From contig CP070719.1 in NCBI GenBank assembly GCA_020350725.1, positions 2,673,304 to 2,688,648 on the forward strand: 15,345 bases of DNA, in the 5' to 3' direction. Within the stretch, counting starts at the first letter, position 1. Every line of letters begins with the position of its first letter. Made by a program: the position numbers and the translations under genes. This document shows, one piece after another, positions 7,410-14,560 of the stretch. The notes under the pieces were generated by a model. The model was not told the origin of the DNA and searched no databases. It was given only the letters and a program-made list of their open reading frames with translations. This stretch comes from a bacterium (lineage in GTDB: Bacteria; BMS3Abin14).

Positions 7410-7514
7410 CAGTATCGGTGTCACGAGGTATGGAGGTATCGAGCAATTCAACCTTAAGTTCCTTCTTTATTGATCTAAACACCTCGATACTTCGCCACAT
7501 CGATACTTCGGTAC
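7410..7514 (-). repeat. Inverted-repeat element, copy A (3' of smpB)
   Basis: The left arm 7411-7437 and the reverse complement of the right arm 7481-7507 match at about 22 of 27 positions, both built from GTATCG(A/G)..G..ACGAGGTAT words. The middle is AT-richer (CTTAAGTTCC...TTTATTGATC). Copy B at 11081-11190 has the same layout, similar arms and a related middle. Copy A begins about 50 bases past the smpB stop, in line with smpB transcription, so it could fold in the mRNA 3' end. No open frame or transposase is within it. It may be a MITE- or REP-like element. Confidence 0.65.
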
Positions 7515-7564
7515 ACATTACCTTCAAATCGCCCCCTCTAAACGCTGGCCTCGGGCCTCTGGAC

Positions 7565-8023
7565 TCATTTCTCCTCGCGCTGGAGTTCCCTGGCAACCTC
7601 CCGCTCCTGATCGCGTTTGCGGATGTCCTCCCTCTTGTCGTGCAGTTTTTTCCCCTTTCCCAGACCGAGCTCCAGTTTGATCCTGCGGCCCTTGAGGTAA
7701 AACCGCATGGGGACAAGGGTCAGGCCCTTCTCCGCGACCTTCCCGGAAAGCCGTCTGATCTCCCGTCCGTGGAGGAGGAGTTTCCGGTCGCGAAGGGGCT
7801 CGTGGTTGAATCTGTTACCCTGATCGTAGGGGCTGATGTGAGCCCCGACGAGATAGACTTCTCCCTCCCGGACATCACCGTACGCCTCCTGCAGGTTGGC
7901 CTTTCCCTCGCGGATGGATTTGACCTCCGTTCCCAGGAGGGCGATGCCGACTTCCAGGGTCTCCAGGATATCGAAGTTGAACCGCGCCCGGCGGTTCAAC
8001 ACTAGGGTGCGATCCGCTGCCAC
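7565..8023 (-). CDS. smpB: SsrA-binding protein SmpB
   Basis: SmpB binds tmRNA and takes the place of the codon-anticodon pair in the A site of stalled ribosomes, starting trans-translation. The 152-residue product (E. coli 160) carries NRRARFNFDILETLEVGIAL, LLGTEVKSIREGKANLQEAY, LVGAHISPYDQGN, RDRKLLLH and the basic helical tail KKLHDKREDIRKRDQERE, all family hallmarks. I chose the GTG read from 8023 because GGAGG lies six bases upstream on the coding strand and the conserved core starts seven residues later. A longer frame reaching 8152 lies inside the HEAT gene and is not conserved. The start overlaps the HEAT gene stop by 22 bases, suggesting translational coupling. Its RNA partner ssrA is about 6.6 kb away in the same window. 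Confidence 0.96.
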   Translation of the reverse strand: MAADRTLVLNRRARFNFDILETLEVGIALLGTEVKSIREGKANLQEAYGDVREGEVYLVGAHISPYDQGNRFNHEPLRDRKLLLHGREIRRLSGKVAEKGLTLVPMRFYLKGRRIKLELGLGKGKKLHDKREDIRKRDQEREVARELQREEK

Positions 8024-9909
8024 GTGCCGCCTCCGGTCGATCCGCTCACTTCCTCCTTGAGCCTCATCCGGATCTCCTCCAGGGCTCCCCTCCTGGCGTA
8101 GATCCGCCTGAATTCGTACAATCTGTCCCCCTCCAGCGCCTCGGACGCCCACGGCTCCGGGAAGAGGGCCGAGGAGATGGGACCCGTTGCTTCCTCAACG
8201 CTGATGCGGCACAGGATCTCCGCCGCGTCCAGGAAGGATGTTTCCGGCAGGTCGGTCATCCTCTGAACCACAAGGGGAACAGCCCGTGCCCCTGCCTTGA
8301 CCAGGGGGGTGGACCCGGCTCTGCGGACTTCCGGGTCTTCCTCCGCCAGGAGATCGAGGAGAAAGGGGAGGCCCTCAGCGTCATCGATGCTCGACAGACC
8401 GCCAAGGGCGTTTTTTCTTTCCGGCCCCTCTCGACGGCAATCCTCGAGGAGAACGGCCCATGCCCTTTCACCCATTCTGGCCAGGGAGTGGGCGGCCACC
8501 CACCCGTCCCGGGGATCTTTGAGGATCTCACTCAGGATCCCGATGCTCTCCGGGCGGCGAAGCTCGCCCAGCATGGATATGGCATTCAGGCGGATGTTGC
8601 CCGATCCGTTGAGGGCTCTGTCGTGGAGGACGTCGATAGCGCTGTCTCCCATGCGGAGGATGATGAGGTTCCTCACGGAACAGAACTCCTGACTTCCCGT
8701 GGCCTCGAGGAGCTCTTTCACGGCGTCCTTGCCGATCTCCATGAAGGCGAAGGACACCAACCAGTGGATCTTGTCCTCCTTCTCCAGGCGGTGGATAAGA
8801 GGACGGATGGCCCTCGGGTCTCTGAACTCCACCAGTGCCGAAACAGCGAAGAGGCGGACACCGGCATCGGGATCGTCCAGCATCTTGATGACCGGGACAA
8901 CAGCGCGCCGATCGCCGATCTTTCTCAGAGAGGAAACAGCGTTCTTTCGAACCAGCGGATCGTCCGCTTTCAGGTGATCGAGCAGAAAGGGAACGATCTC
9001 CCCGCCGTATCGCGCCAGGGCATTGCTGGCGTATTCCTGGACCTCCTGGTCGGGATCGGCCATGGCCTTGAGCAGGGAGCTTTGCACATCCTCCCTCTCG
9101 AAGTTGCCGAGGGCTCTGGTCACGTTCCGACGGACCATGGGCGAGGGATCCTCAAGCGCCCTCTCGAGATGGGGTATGGAGCCCGGCATCCGGATCCTGC
9201 CGAGGGCCATGGCCGCCCCGCTTCGCACCCGTTCGCTCCGGGACCTGAGAGAGGCCTCCAGGACCTCGGCCGCACGCCAGCCGAATCGCTCGGCTGCTGT
9301 GAGCACGAAATCCCTCAGACCGACATCCCCCGCCTCGAACAGTTCGAGCATCTGACCCAAAGCCGACTCGTCGCCAAGATCGGCAAGGGCCTGAATGGCC
9401 TGAATGCGGACCTCTCGGGAAGGGTCCTTCAGGCTGCGGGTAAGGGGTTCGATCGCGAGCGGGTCCCCCATCATACCCAGAAGATAAATGGCTTTTGCCC
9501 GATTCTGGTCGCTGCTGTCCCTCAGCATTTCGACGAGGTACGGGACGGCTTCCGGTCCGAGTTCCACGAAGATGGACTCGCACATCCAGCCTACCTCGGA
9601 ATTGTCCATGCCCTGGAATATGGCTCCGTACCCTCTCTCACCCCATCCTTTCAGGCTTTCGACTGCCTCGAGCCTGACCCTGACATCGGGATAGCTGAGG
9701 AGGTTCACTGTGAACCGGAGAGCGTCCTCGGTGCCGAGATCCCGGATCCTGACCAGGACGGCCGGCCGATCCGTTTCCAGCGCGAGATAATACCTGCGCT
9801 TCAGGCTCTCGAGATCGGGCTGCCCGGCAAGGGCGGAATGAAACATCACCAGGACGGCGGCAAGGCTTGTCAGGATCACTGGGATGCGATATCTTTTCGG
9901 ACCGGTCAT
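8002..9909 (-). CDS. Exported HEAT-repeat protein
   Basis: HEAT/PBS-lyase-like repeats are paired helices that form curved scaffolds for protein binding; I cannot name a partner. From the ATG read at 9909 the protein has 635 residues. A signal peptide is visible: basic KRYR, a hydrophobic core VILTSLAAVLVMF, and an SALA-G cleavage site near residue 28. Almost all the rest is repeats of about 31-37 residues with the D-P-x-x-x-V-R-x-x-A pattern, for example DPSREVRIQAIQALADLGD, DPDQEVQEYASNALARYG and DPDAGVRLFAVSALVEF. A frame open to 10002 would add 31 residues lying antisense to the zinc-ribbon gene and would bury the signal peptide, so I reject it. No close SD is seen before 9909. It is followed by the overlapping smpB, so the two are probably co-transcribed. 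A periplasmic location is inferred. Confidence 0.85.
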   Translation of the reverse strand: MTGPKRYRIPVILTSLAAVLVMFHSALAGQPDLESLKRRYYLALETDRPAVLVRIRDLGTEDALRFTVNLLSYPDVRVRLEAVESLKGWGERGYGAIFQGMDNSEVGWMCESIFVELGPEAVPYLVEMLRDSSDQNRAKAIYLLGMMGDPLAIEPLTRSLKDPSREVRIQAIQALADLGDESALGQMLELFEAGDVGLRDFVLTAAERFGWRAAEVLEASLRSRSERVRSGAAMALGRIRMPGSIPHLERALEDPSPMVRRNVTRALGNFEREDVQSSLLKAMADPDQEVQEYASNALARYGGEIVPFLLDHLKADDPLVRKNAVSSLRKIGDRRAVVPVIKMLDDPDAGVRLFAVSALVEFRDPRAIRPLIHRLEKEDKIHWLVSFAFMEIGKDAVKELLEATGSQEFCSVRNLIILRMGDSAIDVLHDRALNGSGNIRLNAISMLGELRRPESIGILSEILKDPRDGWVAAHSLARMGERAWAVLLEDCRREGPERKNALGGLSSIDDAEGLPFLLDLLAEEDPEVRRAGSTPLVKAGARAVPLVVQRMTDLPETSFLDAAEILCRISVEEATGPISSALFPEPWASEALEGDRLYEFRRIYARRGALEEIRMRLKEEVSGSTGGGTWQRIAP

Positions 9910-9918
9910 TACTTTATG

Positions 9919-9925
9919 AAGGGAG
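9919..9925 (+). promoter_or_regulatory. Ribosome binding site of the small zinc-ribbon gene
   Basis: AAGGGAG lies six bases before ATG 9932. This strong Shine-Dalgarno is what makes the 51-codon frame credible. It falls within the 22-base space between the divergent start codons. Confidence 0.75.
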
Positions 9926-9931
9926 TTCCTT

Positions 9932-10087
9932 ATGCCCGAGATCGCCTGCCCCGTATGCAACGCCGACATCTCCCTGGACGGAGACGAACATGACGGGGAC
10001 ACTGTGTTCTGCTCCTATTGTACTTCACCGTTGAGGATCGTTGTCAAAGCCTCTGACGGTTCGGTCAGCGTGGTCGACGACACCTGA
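9932..10087 (+). CDS. Small zinc-ribbon protein (51 residues, CxxC...CxxC)
   Basis: The product begins MPEIACPVCNADISLDGDE and continues through TVFCSYCTSPLRIVV to an acidic end, VVDDT. Cysteines at 6, 9, 27 and 30 form two CxxC knuckles 18 residues apart, a typical zinc ribbon. It resembles the LysW/CPxCG group of small zinc ribbons in size and layout but lacks the EDWGE ending that LysW uses to carry amino groups, so I do not call it LysW. Support comes from the strong Shine-Dalgarno (AAGGGAG, six-base spacing), the paired motifs and a clear stop. It is divergent from the HEAT-repeat gene, whose start is 22 bases away, so the HEAT promoter must lie within or beyond it. No function is assigned. 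Confidence 0.72.
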   Translation: MPEIACPVCNADISLDGDEHDGDTVFCSYCTSPLRIVVKASDGSVSVVDDT

Positions 10088-10277
10088 CAAGACTCAGATT
10101 AACATTGATGGTCCTTCAACAAAAGACCGTCCTTCAGCAGATATATTAGTCCAGAGTCCAGAGGGGATGGACAGGGCCCAAAACCAGAAGTCCGAAGGGT
10201 AAGGTCCGGTCGGCAGGAGGAGGCCGAAGGCCCAGGATCCAACCACCCCGAATGCCTGCAGCGAGCCGTAAATCGCT
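10088..10277. other. Spacer between the zinc-ribbon gene and the TauE-like gene (convergent 3' ends)
   Basis: No gene is supported in these 190 bases. There are doubled words (CCAGAGTCCAGAGG near 10151) and GGCCGAAGGCCC near 10224. No hairpin with a T-run was found for either convergent gene. Confidence 0.4.
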
Positions 10278-11015
10278 CTAAGTCACTATCCCTTTTCCCA
10301 CTTTCATCAGCATGTATACACCCAGTGCAAACAACAGGAACGTGACGACCTTGCGGTAAGTTGTCGTATCGATCCTTCCGAACAGGTAAGAACCTGTCAA
10401 CACCCCGGCCATGACCGGGGCAAGCCCGATGGCGAACATCCTGAGGACCTCCAAGGTGATCAGCCGGTAAGCGGCGTGGATGGAGCTGATCCCTATGCCC
10501 GCTACCATGAAGTATCCGACCAGAGTGGATTTGATGGGGTTTTTCCCCCACGGCTGCAGGGAGGTGTAGATGATGACCGGAGGGCCGTTTGCCCCGATAC
10601 TGCCGCCCAGGATCCCCGACAGAAAACCGGCGACCCACTTCCAGATATGGGACAGTTCCCGTTCACGCGGTCTGGCGGAGAGGGAGTATATGGAGAAGGA
10701 GACAAGGAGCACCCCGATGAGGAACTCCAGGTACCCCGATCGCGCGTGTTTGAGGAGATAGGCTCCGAAGGCCATTCCCGGAACGGCAGCGACGAGAAGA
10801 GGGGATATCCTCTTCAGGCTCATGTGTTCGTGCAACTGGATCACGAGGGTGGTTGTGATGCAGAGGGCGAAGAGACTCACCAGCGGGACGACGGTCCTGA
10901 TGTCATAGATCACGGCCAAAAGGGGGAGCGATACAAGGACGGAACCGAAACCGGACAGCCCCTGGGTAAAGCCGGCGAGAAAAGCCACGATGCAGAGGTA
11001 GGATATTTCGACCAT
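10278..11015 (-). CDS. TauE/SafE-family (DUF81) membrane transporter
   Basis: This family of polytopic inner-membrane proteins is linked to export or uptake of sulfite, sulfoacetate and other small organic or sulfur anions; the substrate here cannot be told. The 245-residue product has the expected tandem halves. The first is FLAGFTQGLSGFGSVLVSLPLL near the N-terminus. The second is the repeat-like GFLSGILGGSIGANGPPVIIY in the middle, with eight or so hydrophobic segments overall, ending ALGVYMLMKVGKG. The start is the ATG read from 11015 (a GTG one codon upstream is also possible), with AAGGGGAGA eight bases before it on the coding strand. It lies downstream of the VTT gene, separated by inverted-repeat element B, so it could be in the same transcript. 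No sulfur genes neighbour it. Confidence 0.87.
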   Translation of the reverse strand: MVEISYLCIVAFLAGFTQGLSGFGSVLVSLPLLAVIYDIRTVVPLVSLFALCITTTLVIQLHEHMSLKRISPLLVAAVPGMAFGAYLLKHARSGYLEFLIGVLLVSFSIYSLSARPRERELSHIWKWVAGFLSGILGGSIGANGPPVIIYTSLQPWGKNPIKSTLVGYFMVAGIGISSIHAAYRLITLEVLRMFAIGLAPVMAGVLTGSYLFGRIDTTTYRKVVTFLLFALGVYMLMKVGKGIVT

Positions 11016-11080
11016 CACCTTTTCTCCCCTTCTCCATGTCGGTGGTTCCGGATTTCATGTTCCGGGTCCCAGGACAACTG
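11016..11080. promoter_or_regulatory. 5' region of the TauE-like gene
   Basis: This 65-base stretch carries the Shine-Dalgarno of the TauE-like gene (AAGGGGAGA on the - strand, just right of 11018). No convincing promoter boxes were found, which fits read-through from the VTT and SLC12-type genes. Confidence 0.35.
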
Positions 11081-11190
11081 ACAGGTATCGACGTAACGAG
11101 GTGTGGAGGTATCGATGAGTTAATCCTTGAAGTGTTTCTCTTTGCCAAAGACCCTTCGATACTGTGTCACATAGACACTTCGATACCTGT
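11081..11190 (-). repeat. Inverted-repeat element, copy B (directly 3' of the VTT gene)
   Basis: ACAGGTATCGA (11081-11091) and TCGATACCTGT (11180-11190) form a perfect 11-base terminal inverted repeat, and further partial complementarity extends inward. The left half shares the ACGAGGT.TGGAGGTATCGA block with copy A, and the centre shares a CCTT.AAGT...TTCT.TTT pattern. The right edge abuts the stop codon of the VTT gene (11191-11193). Copies A and B have the same orientation relative to the gene whose 3' end they follow. Confidence 0.7.
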
Positions 11191-12000
11191 TCAGCCCCCT
11201 CCGGCCCCTCGCTTCATCTCCCCCTCGCCCTGTCGCCCGCTCACGTCCCCGCCGTGTTCCCTCCGTCTTTTCTTTCTTCTGTCCACGGCGACCTTCACCA
11301 CGACAGGGATCAAGGTCAGTCCCCCCAGGGCCAGAACGGACAGGGAGACCCTTCGGACGTCGCCCGATCCCATCTCACTGCCGAAGTGGGCGAGAAGGAA
11401 ACTGGCGGGAAGAATTCCTCCGAGCGTGGCGAGGGCGAAACGCCACATCCTGATCTCCGTCAGGCCGGCGGCGTAACTGACAATATCGAAGGAGATGAAG
11501 GGAACGAGCCGGCTGACGAACACGATTCCGGTGAGGGCGTTCTGGGAACCGAGCAGGCCAACTTTGAGCCTGTCCCCGAACCATCCGGCGAGGATCTCGT
11601 GACCGACGAGGCGGGCGATGGTGAAGGCGACGAGGGCGCCCGTAAGGGAGCCGATGACAATGAAAATTGTTCCCCAGGTATGGCCGTAGGCCATCCCGGC
11701 GGCCAGGGCGATGGGCGCACTTGGGATGGGGTTGGCCACGATGGCCGCCGCCATGAGGGCGATTACCATTATGGGGCCCAGGATCCCGGCGGTTTCCACA
11801 AAGCCATGCAGGCGTTTGCTGTCCATGACGATGTCAAGAAGGCCGGTTTTCCACAGAGCCAGATAGAGGATGACGAAGAGGAGTATGAGTGCACAACCGA
11901 AGGCGATCCGTCTGGCAACGGAACGCCCTTCGCCGACCGTCGTGCCCCTTCGGCCGGTGGTCCCTGGCTGGTCGAATCCCTTTTGCGCGGTCGGTGGCAT
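11191..12000 (-). CDS. VTT-domain (DedA/TVP38-TMEM64 family) membrane protein
   Basis: Proteins with this domain are inner-membrane proteins; several bacterial DedA relatives have been tied to flipping undecaprenyl phosphate or phospholipids and to membrane-potential upkeep. The role here is not resolved. The 269-residue product has a basic N-terminal tail, a first membrane segment (about 34-50), and the VTT core: IALAAGMAYGHTWGTIF, SLTGALVAFTIAR, then the hallmark FVSRLVPFISFDIVSYAAGL and GILPASFLLAHFG. A last membrane segment and a basic tail (DRRKKRRRE) follow. The start is the ATG read from 12000, the only one before an in-frame stop. Its AGGAGGG sits directly against the ATG, which is unusually close and may lower initiation. 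It lies 59 bases after the SLC12-type gene, so an operon is likely. Confidence 0.88.
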   Translation of the reverse strand: MPPTAQKGFDQPGTTGRRGTTVGEGRSVARRIAFGCALILLFVILYLALWKTGLLDIVMDSKRLHGFVETAGILGPIMVIALMAAAIVANPIPSAPIALAAGMAYGHTWGTIFIVIGSLTGALVAFTIARLVGHEILAGWFGDRLKVGLLGSQNALTGIVFVSRLVPFISFDIVSYAAGLTEIRMWRFALATLGGILPASFLLAHFGSEMGSGDVRRVSLSVLALGGLTLIPVVVKVAVDRRKKRRREHGGDVSGRQGEGEMKRGAGGG

Positions 12001-12059
12001 CCCTCCTGTTTAAACAAAGGCACCCCGATAAACAAGGGAATTCGTCTGCCTGTTGCGGG

Positions 12060-14471
12060 TCAGGAGCCGGGAGCATCCTCCGGCCCTTCAGAGGGATCGG
12101 TCCCGGGCGTCTTCTTTCGATCACCCTCCTCGAGCTCTCGGGATCCGTTATCCGCTGCCCCTTCCCGGTCGGCCGTTTCCTCTTCGCCGGCACCCTCCTC
12201 CGGGGGAGGTTCCTCCTCGAGAACCCGCTCGATCTCGATCTCCCGTTTCGTGTTTACGAAGAGGATGCTGCCCACCTCGTCATAGCCGCTGAAAAGATCC
12301 GACTTCTCCCGTTTCAGCAGTTCCCCCCTGAATCCGACAATGACGAGGTCCGCGTCCCTGGAATGCTGGCTGACCAGCAGTTGCCTCGAGGCATCCTGGC
12401 CGAGGGGAATCGTCTCTATGTTCCGCCTGGAGACGGACAGTCGTCCTTCCCTGACCAGGGTGAGGAGGTCTTCCCTCTCCTTTTCCAGGTCCTTCTCGGG
12501 GAAGAGGGCGAAGATCCGGATGAATCCTCCGTGCCAGTCGGGGTGTCCCAGTATGATATAGCCCAGCAGGATCATCAGGTTGGCGTTCTCGTAGTCGGCG
12601 GGACTGATCCAGATGTGGATCTCCCTGTGATAGCCGAACCCGCGCTCGCTCGAGGCCAGGATGCATACGTCGAAGTCTGCGGCGGTGGCAAGCCCGTAGT
12701 TGTTGACGATCCGGTCCACGTCTTCCATGTGATCCTTTGAGAACTCGAAGAGGACGAGGTTGTTCTCCTTGCCCGAAATACTGGGCAACTGGACCAGCTG
12801 GGCGATAGCGGTGGTATAGGACGGGCTGATCATGGTATCCACGTACACGTTGCTCTCGCTCACACCTGCGAGACGTACCAGCCGTTGGAGCACCTGCGCC
12901 GCCTCATCTTTGGACGATCGGGAGAAATATCCCTCGATGAAGTGGATATAGGTGCCGAAACCGTACCGGTGGGAGATCCAGCGCAGCAGGTCGAAGGCTG
13001 CCAGGCGGCTGAAGGAGTCCTTGGAGATACAGACTACCGAGGGTCTCCAGGCTGCCTCCGACGTCACCTTTGTCTTCTGGAGAAAGACGTGCAGTTTGCG
13101 GCTGATCTGGAAGATGGCCCCCTGAAAGATGTTGGCAAGACCCTTTTTTTCGGGGTGGTAGCGGGCGACCAGAATGTAGATAACCGCCATGAGCAGGATC
13201 GAAACGGCGGCGTACAGCGGGCTCATCTCGAACATGAACCACAGGCAGACCACTGCCCCAACCAGCGAGATGTACCACTTCGAGCGGAAGGACGGGCGGT
13301 AGGAAGGGTCGGCGGCAAAATGCTCCAGGAAACTGATGAAGCAGATGGCGCCGTAGGTGACCATGAAGACCATGGAGATGATCCGGGCTACGAAGTTCAC
13401 GTCCCCGACGACAACGAAACACAGGGAAATGGCCAGGGTCAGGAGGGAGCCGTTGAAGGGCTCATCCGTTTTGCCGCGGCCCCTCGCCACCCACCTGTTG
13501 AAGATCTCGCCGGGGAAGACGCCGTCCAGACCCAGGGCCTGGAGGGTGCGGGGGGCCACCATGATCGAGCCCAGGGCCGATGAGAAGGTGGCACAGCCGA
13601 GTCCGATGGGAATGATGGGGCCCCAAAGGGCGATGCGGCTCATGATCAACTGGTCGGCGGCCAGGTCCCGCGGGCTGGCCGACATGGCCAGTTTAAGGGC
13701 GAGAAGTACGTAGATGACCATGCCCACCGCGGTGGCCATAAGAGTGCCCAGGGGAATGGCGCGTTTCGGGTTCTTGAGGTCTCCCGATAACCCCAGCCCG
13801 GCGGCGATCCCGGTAAATGCGGGAAAGATGATGGCGAACACGAGGAAGAACGGGTCGGGGCTGTCCACCCTGGCTGTCCAGAGGTTCGGCAGACCCGCGG
13901 GCGAATAGCCTGTTCCTCCGGCGAAGAAAAGGGCCAGTGAGATAAAGAGGGTGCCCACCACCAGGTAGAGTGTTTTGATGCCAAGGTTGGCGCCTTTGGT
14001 AAGGACAAGGCCCGCCAGAAGAAAAACAGCCGGCACACTGACGATGCGGGGATCCGCAAGCGCGTAACCGTAGGTGGCGTTGAGGAAAGCGTAGACGGGT
14101 CGAAACGCCTCGGCAAAGGCGATGGTGTAGAAGGCGACGCTGATGGCCTGGGAAAGATAGAGGGCGATGCCGATGGCCGCCCCTATGGTAACACCGAAGG
14201 ACCTGGAGATGATGTGATAGGCGCCGCCCCCTTCCACCTTCTGGTTGGTGGCGATCTCGGCCACGGCCATCGCTGTGGGTATGGTGACGATGTGGCCCAG
14301 GAGGATTATGGCCAGGGTGCCCAGCAGCCCCGCGTGGGCTACGGAGTAGCCGAAACGCAGGAACATGATGGCCCCGAGGATGGTCGAGGTCGCGGTCAGA
14401 AAGACGGCCGCCGTCCCGAGCTCCTTGACCTTTGCCTGCTGTTTCCCCTTACGGTTGGTGTCGGGGCTCAT
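12060..14471 (-). CDS. SLC12-type cation-chloride cotransporter homologue
   Basis: SLC12 proteins (APC superfamily) move chloride with Na+ and/or K+; prokaryotic members are less well studied. In this 803-residue protein the first half is an APC-type core of about 12 membrane segments. SLC12-like signatures are TSTILGAIMFLRFGYSVAHA, EIATNQKVEGGGAYHIISRS and FPAFTGIAAGLGLSGDLKNP with KRAIPLGTL. The second half (about 465-740) matches the SLC12 cytosolic domain: RPSVVCISKD, the HFIEGYF region, and IHIWISPADYENANLMILLG with the FIRIFALFPE strand. The last 60 or so residues are a Glu/Pro/Asp-rich low-complexity tail. The start is the ATG read from 14471, with AGGGAGA six or so bases upstream. It is first in a probable operon with the VTT gene. 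The family call is strong; the ions carried are unknown, and amino-acid permease is a less likely alternative. Confidence 0.87.
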   Translation of the reverse strand: MSPDTNRKGKQQAKVKELGTAAVFLTATSTILGAIMFLRFGYSVAHAGLLGTLAIILLGHIVTIPTAMAVAEIATNQKVEGGGAYHIISRSFGVTIGAAIGIALYLSQAISVAFYTIAFAEAFRPVYAFLNATYGYALADPRIVSVPAVFLLAGLVLTKGANLGIKTLYLVVGTLFISLALFFAGGTGYSPAGLPNLWTARVDSPDPFFLVFAIIFPAFTGIAAGLGLSGDLKNPKRAIPLGTLMATAVGMVIYVLLALKLAMSASPRDLAADQLIMSRIALWGPIIPIGLGCATFSSALGSIMVAPRTLQALGLDGVFPGEIFNRWVARGRGKTDEPFNGSLLTLAISLCFVVVGDVNFVARIISMVFMVTYGAICFISFLEHFAADPSYRPSFRSKWYISLVGAVVCLWFMFEMSPLYAAVSILLMAVIYILVARYHPEKKGLANIFQGAIFQISRKLHVFLQKTKVTSEAAWRPSVVCISKDSFSRLAAFDLLRWISHRYGFGTYIHFIEGYFSRSSKDEAAQVLQRLVRLAGVSESNVYVDTMISPSYTTAIAQLVQLPSISGKENNLVLFEFSKDHMEDVDRIVNNYGLATAADFDVCILASSERGFGYHREIHIWISPADYENANLMILLGYIILGHPDWHGGFIRIFALFPEKDLEKEREDLLTLVREGRLSVSRRNIETIPLGQDASRQLLVSQHSRDADLVIVGFRGELLKREKSDLFSGYDEVGSILFVNTKREIEIERVLEEEPPPEEGAGEEETADREGAADNGSRELEEGDRKKTPGTDPSEGPEDAPGS

Positions 14472-14505
14472 GAGATCTCCCTAAAAAATCCACAAGGCAT
14501 GACTG

Positions 14506-14550
14506 ACGGTGCCCCGGGAAAGAGCTGTTCCCCGTCCCCGGCGGCACCGT
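14506..14550. promoter_or_regulatory. Inverted repeat in the SLC12-type gene leader
   Basis: ACGGTGCC (14506-14513) is perfectly complementary to GGCACCGT (14543-14550), enclosing 29 GC-rich bases. It would form a hairpin in the leader RNA of the leftward gene. Function is unknown: it could be a leader structure or an operator-like site. No T-run is present on either side. Confidence 0.4.
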
Positions 14551-14560
14551 ATCATCGTGA

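Larger units (their letters stand above)
7028..7564. other. 537-base gene-free mosaic between smpB and the phosphatase gene
   Basis: No protein or RNA gene is supported here. From left to right it holds GTGAAC-type words read on the - strand (7055-7095), ATTAGAGA/CATTGGAG-type tandem words (7106-7138), pyrimidine-rich stretches with repeated CCGCGTC words (7205-7285 and 7372-7380), a REP-like segment (7314-7349) and an inverted-repeat element (7410-7514). Small open frames across it show no family features and low-complexity composition. It looks like a landing zone for decaying short repeats. Confidence 0.6.

Noticed and set aside
7237-7716. - strand frame running across element A into the 3' end of smpB
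   Set aside because: It overlaps smpB in another frame and reads through low-complexity and inverted-repeat sequence; no conserved features.
8024-8152. Longer SmpB N-terminus
   Set aside because: The extra 43 codons lie within the HEAT gene, match nothing in SmpB, and the GTG read at 8023 has an ideal GGAGG.
8488-9993. Long open frame (501 codons) on the + strand
   Set aside because: It is antisense to the HEAT-repeat gene; the signal peptide and regular repeats on the - strand decide for that strand.
9932-10087. Identification of the small zinc ribbon as LysW (amino-group carrier protein)
   Set aside because: Size and CxxC spacing fit, but the C-terminal EDWGE carrier motif is missing and no lysine or arginine biosynthesis genes are nearby.
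11164-12740. Two overlapping long + strand frames (373 and 283 codons)
   Set aside because: Both are antisense to the VTT and SLC12-type genes and are Gly/Asp/Pro-rich without recognisable domains.
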